In this document: piece by piece, positions 57,885-64,000 of the stretch
Position numbering within the stretch: position 1 is the first letter of the stretch
Layout of the letters: every line of letters starts with the position of its first letter
Source: Paenibacillus xylaniclasticus
GTDB taxonomy: Bacteria; Bacillota; Bacilli; Paenibacillales; Paenibacillaceae
Assembly: GCF_004001065.1 (NCBI RefSeq)
Contig: NZ_BIML01000005.1
Coordinates: forward strand, 343,258-407,257
Reading direction: 5' to 3'
Length of the DNA: 64,000 nucleotides
Position numbers and translations under genes: made by a program
Notes under the pieces: model-generated
What the model was told of the DNA's origin: nothing
The model's input: only the letters and a program-made list of their open reading frames with translations
The model's database searches: none

Positions 57885-58557
57885 AGTACTCATCGTGGAT
57901 GATCAAGAGTTGATCCTCGAAAGTCTAAAAATTGTACTCGAGATGGAAGACGATATCGAGGTTGTCGGATTGGCTAAGAATGGTGAAGAGGCAATCCGCT
58001 GCTGTGAGAAATCCGAGCCGGATATCATTCTCATGGATATCAATATGCCGATTATGGATGGCGTTGTTGCTACTGAGAAGATCAAGCCTCGATTCCCATT
58101 AACGAAAATTATTATTTTAACTTCTTACAAAGAGGTTGAATATGTGCTGGCGGCGTTAAGCCATGGAGCTGAAGGCTTCCTGCTCAAAGCCATCCATCCC
58201 AAAAACCTCATCGCCGGCATACGGGTGGTTCACACAGGCGGCACACTCATTTCGCCGGAAATGGCAGACAAAATGATTAAAAGAATGCTCGAAAGCGGTA
58301 ATTCATCGACAATGGATACAGAGGCCCCGGAAGCCGAATGGCTTGAGAGAAACAATGAATTCGGACTTAGCGCCCGCGAAGTCCAAGTTCTTCACAAGCT
58401 GGCCTTAGGTCTACGCAATCAGGACATCGCTAAGGCATTATATCTTAGTGAAGGTACGGTTAAAAATTACATCTCGAATATTTATTCGAAATTGAATGTA
58501 AAAGGGAGAAGGGAAGCAGCCTATAAGGCTAGGGAAACTGGAATTATAGATTGTTAA
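57871..58557 (+). CDS. Response regulator, NarL/LuxR type
   Basis: A 228-residue response regulator. Receiver: acidic pair D10-D11 (VDDQEL), phospho-acceptor D56 in IILMDINMPIMDG, T in LTSYKE and the conserved Lys in LLKAIHP. The C-terminal LuxR-type helix-turn-helix reads SAREVQVLHKLALGLRNQDIAKALYLSEGTVKNYISNIYSKLNVKGRREAAYKARETG. It is the cognate partner of the kinase just upstream. Genes under its control are unknown; CPBP copy 2 follows 190 bases downstream behind a terminator. Confidence 0.93.
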   Translation: MPKIKVLIVDDQELILESLKIVLEMEDDIEVVGLAKNGEEAIRCCEKSEPDIILMDINMPIMDGVVATEKIKPRFPLTKIIILTSYKEVEYVLAALSHGAEGFLLKAIHPKNLIAGIRVVHTGGTLISPEMADKMIKRMLESGNSSTMDTEAPEAEWLERNNEFGLSAREVQVLHKLALGLRNQDIAKALYLSEGTVKNYISNIYSKLNVKGRREAAYKARETGIIDC

Positions 58558-58592
58558 AGAATACGCCCTGCAGAAGAATGCAGCTAATCTGC

Positions 58593-58629
58593 CCGAAGCC
58601 GACATCATAACGGATGTCGGCTTCGGCTT
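58593..58629 (+). terminator. Intrinsic terminator after the two-component system
   Basis: CCGAAGCCGACATC (58593-58606) and GATGTCGGCTTCGG (58613-58626) form a perfect 14-bp stem with a 6-base loop, followed by CTTTTATTT. Confidence 0.88.
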
Positions 58630-58747
58630 TTATTTGGTGAGCTTCAAATGACTATGATATGACGAAACGGCACTACTGCCGTATGACTTTTATAAATTAT
58701 TATATAGAAAATCAATATCTGTCAGAGGAAAGGAGCGGCTACTACTC

Positions 58748-59635
58748 ATGAGAAAGACTACTGTACAAAATAATGAAGCACTTAACGATAGGAGAAAATC
58801 TAAGATTGTTTCGTTCTTTCAGTTCCCCCTCATCTGGATGCTCGTGGGAGCGTTCGGGATCATACTTACCAAAGTGATATTCGGGTCATTATCCAGGGAT
58901 TCACAAGCACTAGGATCCATTACATTGGCACTCCTCGGAAGCGCGGTTGCCATCGTTGTCTACTGGCTTGCGATGAAGCTTCTGGCGCGGCGACCGGTTC
59001 CTGAGCTTCTAATCCCACGGCGTGCATTATCGGAAAGTATTCTCGGCGCTGTCATCGGCCTTATCTTTATTATCGTCTCTACAGCCCTCATCGTCCTGTT
59101 GGGCGGGTATTCATTCAAGTGGTCAGCCGACAACGTCAGCTCTGTCGTCTTGCCTATTATCGCCGCACAACTTGGCGCTGCCTTCGTAGAAGAATTGGTC
59201 TTTCGAGGGCTTGCCTTTCAAGCCATTGAGAAGATGGGCGGAAGCTTACTTGCACTAGCCCTAACATCACTATTCTTTGGGATCGCTCACCTGGGCAACC
59301 CAGGAGCTACGGTTTGGGGAGCCGTCTGTATTGCCCTTGAAGCTGGCGTATTACTGGGTGCAGCCTTCCTGTGGCGTCGCAATGTTTGGTTCATCATAGG
59401 TCTCCACTTCATGTGGAATACAATAGAGGGACTTAGCGGTATTCCCGTATCAGGCCACCCCTCCACAGGCCTTTTCACAGTTGAGGTTACGGGTCCGACC
59501 CTTCTTACTGGAGGCCAATTCGGCCTTGAGGCTTCGATCGTGCCCGTTATCATCAGCCTGTTGATTGCCATCCCTATGCTGATTTTTGCTTACCGCAAAG
59601 GGCATCTCAGATCTCTTCGTCAAGATCGACAATAA
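58748..59635 (+). CDS. CPBP (CAAX-type) intramembrane metalloprotease, copy 2
   Basis: A 295-residue membrane protein with about eight helices and complete CPBP motifs: EELVFRGL (motif 1), FFGIAHLGNPG (motif 2) and HFMWNT (motif 3). It parallels copy 1 at 25118 nearly over its whole length, including LLTGGQFGLEAS near the end, so they are paralogs. ATG 58748 follows AAAGGAG by 13 bases. Like copy 1, it lies a short distance before a HTH/TumE-like locus. Its substrate is unknown. Confidence 0.9.
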   Translation: MRKTTVQNNEALNDRRKSKIVSFFQFPLIWMLVGAFGIILTKVIFGSLSRDSQALGSITLALLGSAVAIVVYWLAMKLLARRPVPELLIPRRALSESILGAVIGLIFIIVSTALIVLLGGYSFKWSADNVSSVVLPIIAAQLGAAFVEELVFRGLAFQAIEKMGGSLLALALTSLFFGIAHLGNPGATVWGAVCIALEAGVLLGAAFLWRRNVWFIIGLHFMWNTIEGLSGIPVSGHPSTGLFTVEVTGPTLLTGGQFGLEASIVPVIISLLIAIPMLIFAYRKGHLRSLRQDRQ

Positions 59636-59658
59636 TTTACGAATCTGAAATATGCTAA

Positions 59659-59901
59659 ACAACCGCCCTACTTATAAAGCAGGTTCACCACGCTGTCCGC
59701 AACGGCAAGTTGACGGGAGAAGTTGCGCGCTTCTTCGGCGTCAGTGTCGCCACGATCAATAACTGGATCAATCAAGGACGCTTCATCGGCGTTGAGAAAG
59801 GCGAACGGTTTAAGCAGGCTCGTATACCCGAAAATGCCATATACGTTGCTCCAACTGGCGTGAAATCAACAGTAGCAGAAGCAGCCGAAGCTAACCGCTA
59901 A
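59659..59901 (+). pseudogene. Truncated HTH partner of a second TumE-like locus
   Basis: The frame is open from a stop at 59656-59658 to TAA 59899-59901. It lacks an ATG; TTG 59710 is the first possible start. It encodes LTGEVARFFGVSVATINNWI and NQGRFIGVEKGERFKQARIPENAIY, which corresponds to the HTH of the protein at 28377 (shared V-S-V-x-x-I-N-x-W-I, GRFIG and ARIP). The 95-residue helical N-terminus and most of the C-terminus are missing. It sits 66 bases before the TumE-like chimera and appears to be a decayed antitoxin-like gene. Confidence 0.6.
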
Positions 59902-59967
59902 CGAGACCCGTGACGCACAGCAGTGGGGGGGCTTGTTGCGTTCAATCGAAAGGCGGGGAGCCGACTC

Positions 59968-60630
59968 TTGACCAAGTCTCAAAGAGCGGTAAGACCTTCA
60001 TCAAACATTACGCAATTAGAACGGGATTACGCCCACATCATTATGGACTCTAGAGACGGAGACGGATCTGGTTTGATGTCCTCTCGCAAATTTACACGCC
60101 ATACATTCGTCTTCGTCGATGGGTCGCGTTTACTTGTCACTGAGGAATTGGACAGTGACAGCATAGATGTTTCATACTACTGGGTGGATCAAAGCGGGAA
60201 CACGATACTATCTTTTCATAGTGAGCCGCATGATAAAGACCCTCGTTATCAGACTGCGACCGAACCACACCACATTCATCCTCCAGCCAATTTAAAGAGA
60301 GTCGAGCTTGAGTGCATTCTGAGAGAGGCATTTGAGAAAGAAGAGCTTCATCTTGTCTATCAGGCTCAATATAGACCTTATCCTCAACAGCCCAACAGCA
60401 TAGACCAGCAGCAAACGAGAAAGCCTATTGTCGGCTCGATTATTTCACTCGTGCACCAGCTGGACATTTCCGTCGTCGCAGAGGGTGTAGAAAATGAAAT
60501 CCAACTGCATTATCTTAAAGAGCAGCAGTGCGATTTTATTCAAGGCTTCTATTGGGGCAAACCAATAACCGAGCATGATCAGATTGAATTGCTTACGGAA
60601 TTAAAGACAGCCTCTTCGGCGCAACATTAG
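59968..60630 (+). CDS. Chimera of a TumE-like domain and an internally deleted EAL domain
   Basis: A 220-residue frame. Residues 15-95 are TumE/DUF6516-like: TRHTFVFVDGSRLLVTEELD, YYWVDQSGNTILSFHSEPHDKDP and TEPHHIHPPANL, comparable to the protein at 29032. The sequence then switches to the start of an EAL domain (LREAFEKEELHLVYQAQY). After a short Gln/Pro-rich joint it resumes with the EAL end (PIVGSIISLVHQLDISVVAEGVENE and CDFIQGFYWGKPI). About 160 residues of the EAL domain are missing, including the EAL, N and DDFGTG active-site motifs, so phosphodiesterase activity is impossible. TTG 59968, with GGGGAG eight bases upstream, is the likeliest start; GTG 59923 is open. Confidence 0.65.
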   Translation: MTKSQRAVRPSSNITQLERDYAHIIMDSRDGDGSGLMSSRKFTRHTFVFVDGSRLLVTEELDSDSIDVSYYWVDQSGNTILSFHSEPHDKDPRYQTATEPHHIHPPANLKRVELECILREAFEKEELHLVYQAQYRPYPQQPNSIDQQQTRKPIVGSIISLVHQLDISVVAEGVENEIQLHYLKEQQCDFIQGFYWGKPITEHDQIELLTELKTASSAQH

Positions 60631-60632
60631 TC

Positions 60633-60660
60633 GAAAGGGCGCACAAGCAGGCGCCCTTTC
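60633..60660. terminator. Bidirectional terminator between chimera and PAS chemoreceptor
   Basis: GAAAGGGCGC (60633-60642) and GCGCCCTTTC (60651-60660) form a perfect 10-bp stem with an 8-base loop. It lies between convergent genes; the T-tracts are short. Confidence 0.72.
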
Positions 60661-60679
60661 CGTTCCAATACCAAACGAC

Positions 60680-62218
60680 TTATAGCTTTTCAATAATGCT
60701 GACTAGCTCTTCTGACATCGTGCTTAATTCCTGTACAGAGGCGTTGATTTGCTCGGTCAATGCCGCTTGGGCTTGAGTTAATGTCGACATGTTAGAGATG
60801 GTTTGAATGATTTGATCAATATTGAGCTTCATGTCTTTCATTGAGTTCTCAATATTCACCGAAGCTGTTTTACTATGATCGGCTAATTTTCTAACCTCAC
60901 TTGCGACTACTGCAAACCCTCTGCCGAATTCACCCGCATGAGCGGCTTCAATGGATGCATTAAGACCGAGAAGGGTCGTCTGGTCTGCAACCTCTTTAAT
61001 GAACGCCGTAACGGCTGCCGTTTCATCTGTTTTGGTTTTAACACCCAAAGCGGTCTGATAGGAACGTTCTTGTTCAGTTGCGATATCTTGAGCCTGCTCG
61101 GTGACGTTCACGACGCCTCGAACAATATCGTTAATTGCTTCGAACAATCCTTTCATCTGCTCATTAACCAGACGAATAACCTCTTCTTTATTCACTTCAT
61201 GAGTAATATCTCGAATCGTGCCCGCTACGCGCAGCGGCTTACCCGCTTCATCACGCTTCGTAGCCCCGCCTGCATAATACCAACGGTATTCCCCCGACTT
61301 GGAGGCCAAGCGATACTTGAGTGTATACTCTGTCTTGTCCGGTTCTTGCAGCAAGTGATGCGTGAATTGCTCCAAGGCTTGCTCGCGATCATCCGGATGA
61401 AGCTGATTAATCCAACTGCTCATCTTGTTAGGGAAATCATGCTCCCCCTCGAAGCCGATCGTTTTTCTGAATTGGTCCGACCACCAGAACGCATTTTCTG
61501 GATTTACAGGGTCCCCCGCGACTACTGTCATATCCCAAGGCGCTTCGACCATTGCACGATTCACAAGATCATAGCGCTCCATTAGTGCACTAAGCTGGTC
61601 ATTCGTTAATTTTTCATTATGGATATCGAATAGAGCGCCCGCTACGAAGACTGGCGTGCCGTCTGCTTCACGAAGGGTTGTACCGGTAGCCCTAAACCAT
61701 TTGTATTCTCCTGCCTTGGTCATTAGACGATACGTGTCATCATATATGGTCTGGCCTGTGCGGTCTAACATATGATTAGCAAAGTTCTGAACCGCCTTAT
61801 CCTTATCCTCAGGATGAAGCTTGCCGGACCAGCTATCGAGTACATTAGGAAAGTCCGTTTCATCTTTATAGCCAAGCATCTGTCTGAATTCATTGGACCA
61901 TTGAAATACATTGGCAGGGTTTACAGGATCGCCGGCAATAACATCCATCTCCCATAGCCCAACCTCTATTGCAGTAGTCACCATATTCAAGCGTATGTTA
62001 GGCCGCTCCTCACGACGATGAAGCACAGCGGATACCCGCTCCGTAAGGGATTGAAAGCGATCGAATAATGCACCATCCGTCCGTGCTAAAGAGTAATCAT
62101 TCTCTTTGCCCTGCTCCAGCAGCTTAACGTACCTTTCGAACTCGTCCAACCATGCCGATTCCGTACTAACGTTCTTACCCAATGACGCATTTCTTTTATT
62201 CCCCGATTTGAAGATCAT
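60680..62218 (-). CDS. Soluble chemoreceptor with two PAS domains
   Basis: A 512-residue cytoplasmic protein with no membrane segment. Two PAS_3-type domains are tandem copies of each other: [31 protein letters not shown] (about 85-205) and [30 protein letters not shown] (about 215-340). A short MCP signalling hairpin follows, with the tip [42 protein letters not shown] and a final coiled coil. It probably senses oxygen, redox state or a small ligand and feeds into CheA. ATG 62218 is supported by AAGGAG eight bases upstream. The signalling hairpin is shorter than in membrane MCPs. Confidence 0.9.
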   Translation of the reverse strand: MIFKSGNKRNASLGKNVSTESAWLDEFERYVKLLEQGKENDYSLARTDGALFDRFQSLTERVSAVLHRREERPNIRLNMVTTAIEVGLWEMDVIAGDPVNPANVFQWSNEFRQMLGYKDETDFPNVLDSWSGKLHPEDKDKAVQNFANHMLDRTGQTIYDDTYRLMTKAGEYKWFRATGTTLREADGTPVFVAGALFDIHNEKLTNDQLSALMERYDLVNRAMVEAPWDMTVVAGDPVNPENAFWWSDQFRKTIGFEGEHDFPNKMSSWINQLHPDDREQALEQFTHHLLQEPDKTEYTLKYRLASKSGEYRWYYAGGATKRDEAGKPLRVAGTIRDITHEVNKEEVIRLVNEQMKGLFEAINDIVRGVVNVTEQAQDIATEQERSYQTALGVKTKTDETAAVTAFIKEVADQTTLLGLNASIEAAHAGEFGRGFAVVASEVRKLADHSKTASVNIENSMKDMKLNIDQIIQTISNMSTLTQAQAALTEQINASVQELSTMSEELVSIIEKL

Positions 62219-62595
62219 CCGCTGCTCTCCTTCACTCATGATGTCCATCTCTAATCTTCTTTTATCTGAATATTATCGACAATAAAGATACGAAAATGAA
62301 TCCTTTAAACTAAAACTTTCTCGACCGCAGCCAGCACACGTTCAGGAAATAACTCACATGACTATAGTCCTTTTATGAAAATTATTACAGATATTAATGT
62401 TGTTTGCATAAAATGAAGAGCGATGTTTCTACTCCATCATCTGCCTAATACACCCAATATTATTTCCTACAAGTATATGACATGTAATTTACACAAAATG
62501 TAACAGTTGTTATGAAATTTTATTGCATTATGTTCTGGGTTATAAGAGAATGAATGTGTTCGCATGAAAATATTGACCAAAAAGGAGAGCTGCAC
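62219..62595. other. Gene-free control region between the PAS receptor and the edge sensor
   Basis: This 377-base AT-rich region separates two divergent signalling genes. On the minus strand near 62275 a GTCGATAA resembles a SigD -10 element, but no TAAA lies at the right distance. A TATAAG at 62541-62546 could be a -10 for the plus-strand gene, without a good -35. No RNA gene or repeat was found. Confidence 0.4.
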
Positions 62596-64000
62596 ATGAG
62601 AATGAAGATACCTATCAAAGAGTCGCTCATGAAGAATAGGTCGAATAACACAAGGTTAATTCATTCTCTGAAGTTCAAGCTGATTTTACTGGGAACGGTA
62701 TGCTTAGTCATTTTGCTGCTTGTCGGCGGGATGTCACTTGTCATGCTGAACAACAGCAACAACAGCTATGATCTAACCAATCAGATGAATCAAATTAACC
62801 GATTGTCTGAACAGAATGAAACCTTAAATGTGCAGTACGTTTATTCGAAGAACAGCAGCTATCTCAATGAGATCAGCAGCAATGTGGAGAAAGCGTATAA
62901 TATCGCTCGCAATAACGATTCCAGCGGCGATTATAAGGATAGCTGGAACCAGCTAACGTCGCTGTTAGAAGATAACAATTCCAACATGCAGCAGATCATT
63001 AAACTTGTTGGAGAACGCGGATTCGATACTTCAACAGGGATCTATGGGAAGATAAGTGAGAATGCAAGTCTGCTGCAGGAGCAATTGGACGCGATAGATA
63101 AGGTAGGAAATTGGACGGATATTCCAATGCTTAGCACAGGGAATTTCTTCAAGGGGACGGAGGTAATCAACGGTACCGCTTATAGCAAATATCGTTATGT
63201 TAATAAGCTTCCGGATAAAGGGAATCGCGACGCATTATCGGCACGCATTGGCGGCGACTCCATCGATTATAAAGCTACGGCCTACATAACGAAGATTGAG
63301 CTTCTGAGCGGTTCAGAGGCTGCGACCATCGATTTCAGCCAGAATCCTAGTTATGTTCTAAGCACTAGCTACGGTGGCGCGCTTGGCGGGCTGGAGTATG
63401 TGACGTTCAATGGTAACCCTGCCATAAAAGTCGATACCGTATTTACAGCAGCCAATAATGCATGGGAAGAAGTCGCAATTAAATTCAATGCCTCCGCCGT
63501 CACATTGAGCGACTATAAGCAGATAGCTTTTGAAGTCTATTTCGATTCCGCTCCCCCAGCTAAATTATCGTTAGGAGGCGCAGCAGATGAAATTTACAAC
63601 TTTACTAGTGCTGTTAATCAAACCAACATATTATTCGACACTTATAACAAGGCCGTCATAGAAGGCAAGCTGCAAGAGGTTAATGATTCGTACAATCAAA
63701 TTAGTTCGCTTATGAATGAAATGACGTCCAGCTTCAACTCCTATTTCGGCATCAATGATAAACCTACCGAGGCGATTAAGATCATGCAGGATAAAATTGC
63801 ACTCTTTGAGCAATTAAAGCCGCTGGATCTAGAGCTTGCTCAACTGTACAACGACAACACTGCGCTTGTTAATGAAATGCGCAGCAACATCAGCAGCATG
63901 CAGGAATCCATTTCAAGTGATATGGTAGCCAGTGAAGAACGTTTGCGGATAACGATGATCCTATCTAGTGTTGTTGCAATTGCGATCGTTTCCGTCATGG
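62596..64000 (+). CDS. Membrane sensor or chemoreceptor N-terminus with an inserted beta-rich domain (cut by window edge)
   Basis: ATG 62596 follows AAAAGGAGAG and the frame is open to the window end, giving 468 residues. TM1 (about 30-52: LKFKLILLGTVCLVILLLVGG) is followed by a large extracellular region and a second hydrophobic helix that begins at the end (ITMILSSVVAIAIVS). The extracellular part has a helical frame (about 55-160 and 335-445, rich in N-x-x-S heptads). Between them is a beta-rich domain of about 170 residues (GTAYSKYRYVNKLPDKGN, AYITKIELLSG, VAIKFNASAV, AFEVYFDS) that looks like a carbohydrate-binding jelly roll. HAMP and MCP or kinase parts would lie beyond the edge. Confidence 0.75.
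   Translation, partial: MRMKIPIKESLMKNRSNNTRLIHSLKFKLILLGTVCLVILLLVGGMSLVMLNNSNNSYDLTNQMNQINRLSEQNETLNVQYVYSKNSSYLNEISSNVEKAYNIARNNDSSGDYKDSWNQLTSLLEDNNSNMQQIIKLVGERGFDTSTGIYGKISENASLLQEQLDAIDKVGNWTDIPMLSTGNFFKGTEVINGTAYSKYRYVNKLPDKGNRDALSARIGGDSIDYKATAYITKIELLSGSEAATIDFSQNPSYVLSTSYGGALGGLEYVTFNGNPAIKVDTVFTAANNAWEEVAIKFNASAVTLSDYKQIAFEVYFDSAPPAKLSLGGAADEIYNFTSAVNQTNILFDTYNKAVIEGKLQEVNDSYNQISSLMNEMTSSFNSYFGINDKPTEAIKIMQDKIALFEQLKPLDLELAQLYNDNTALVNEMRSNISSMQESISSDMVASEERLRITMILSSVVAIAIVSVM

Noticed and set aside
60300..60630. Active c-di-GMP phosphodiesterase (EAL domain)
   Set aside because: The EAL and DDFGTG motifs and about 160 residues are missing, so only the two ends of the fold remain.
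1..64000. CRISPR array, prophage or integrative element
   Set aside because: No regularly spaced repeats, integrase, capsid or conjugation genes were seen; the only mobile trace is the IS3-type remnant at 3100-3357.

Overview
The window looks like chromosomal DNA of a low-to-mid G+C endospore-former of the Paenibacillaceae. The reasons are the strong AGGAGG-type ribosome binding sites, proteins with S-layer homology (SLH) domains, many MFS and ABC exporters each with a TetR, MarR or PadR regulator, paired YheI/YheH-type ABC exporters, and CydAB and CarD genes of Firmicutes type. No rRNA, tRNA, CRISPR array or intact prophage was seen. Both window edges cut a gene.

Layout: (1) 1-3360 holds the 3' end of a lactococcin 972-type bacteriocin gene, its DUF1430-type membrane protein (damaged by a frameshift and an in-frame stop), its ABC ATPase, and an IS3/IS150-type transposase remnant. 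(2) 3390-12620 is housekeeping and stress material: a spermidine-synthase-like methyltransferase, PhnA, VanZ, a stray murC 5' fragment in front of a catalase, a SRPBCC protein, an SLH protein, a PadR locus with a frameshifted partner, and a TetR/ABC-2 permease pair. (3) 12620-22190 holds two neighbouring, related sulfonate-type ABC importer clusters. Each has its own promoter, a structured leader and an NtaA/DszA-type flavin monooxygenase, and they probably serve sulfur scavenging. (4) 22200-29580 holds an alpha/beta hydrolase, two DHA2 efflux pumps (one with an LmrA-like TetR), a CPBP protease and a HTH + TumE-like (DUF6516-like) pair that resembles a toxin-antitoxin module. (5) 29600-33960 holds a cupin protein, cytochrome bd oxidase genes cydA-cydB with a 30-codon membrane ORF overlapping the cydB stop, carD, and a divergent marR with twin operators. 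(6) 33975-38856 is a three-gene operon of a coiled-coil protein, a McrB-like AAA+ ATPase and a DUF2357/PD-(D/E)XK protein, a candidate McrBC-like defence system.

(7) 39000-50050 holds a PucR-regulator remnant, an SLH-anchored GH3 glycosidase, a HrtAB-like ABC exporter with TetR and paired operators, a YheIH-like heterodimeric ABC exporter behind a small His-rich protein, and TVP38 and YitT membrane proteins. (8) 50250-64000 is rich in signalling genes: a Cache-domain chemoreceptor, an MFS pump, a NAD(P)-binding protein, a methyltransferase, an AraC/GyrI-like regulator next to a broken relative, a two-component system, a second CPBP protease followed by a decayed second HTH/TumE-like locus fused to a deleted EAL domain, a soluble PAS chemoreceptor, and the start of a membrane sensor with an unusual extracellular insertion.

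The main themes are small-molecule export under local repressors, sulfur acquisition, and several partly decayed accessory modules (bacteriocin cassette, IS, TumE-like module, murC, PucR and GyrI-like fragments). Three separate lesions can each be explained by one missing A. This may be real decay or consensus error, so it matters when reading the pseudogene calls. All assignments rest on reading the sequence and remembered family features; no database search was run.
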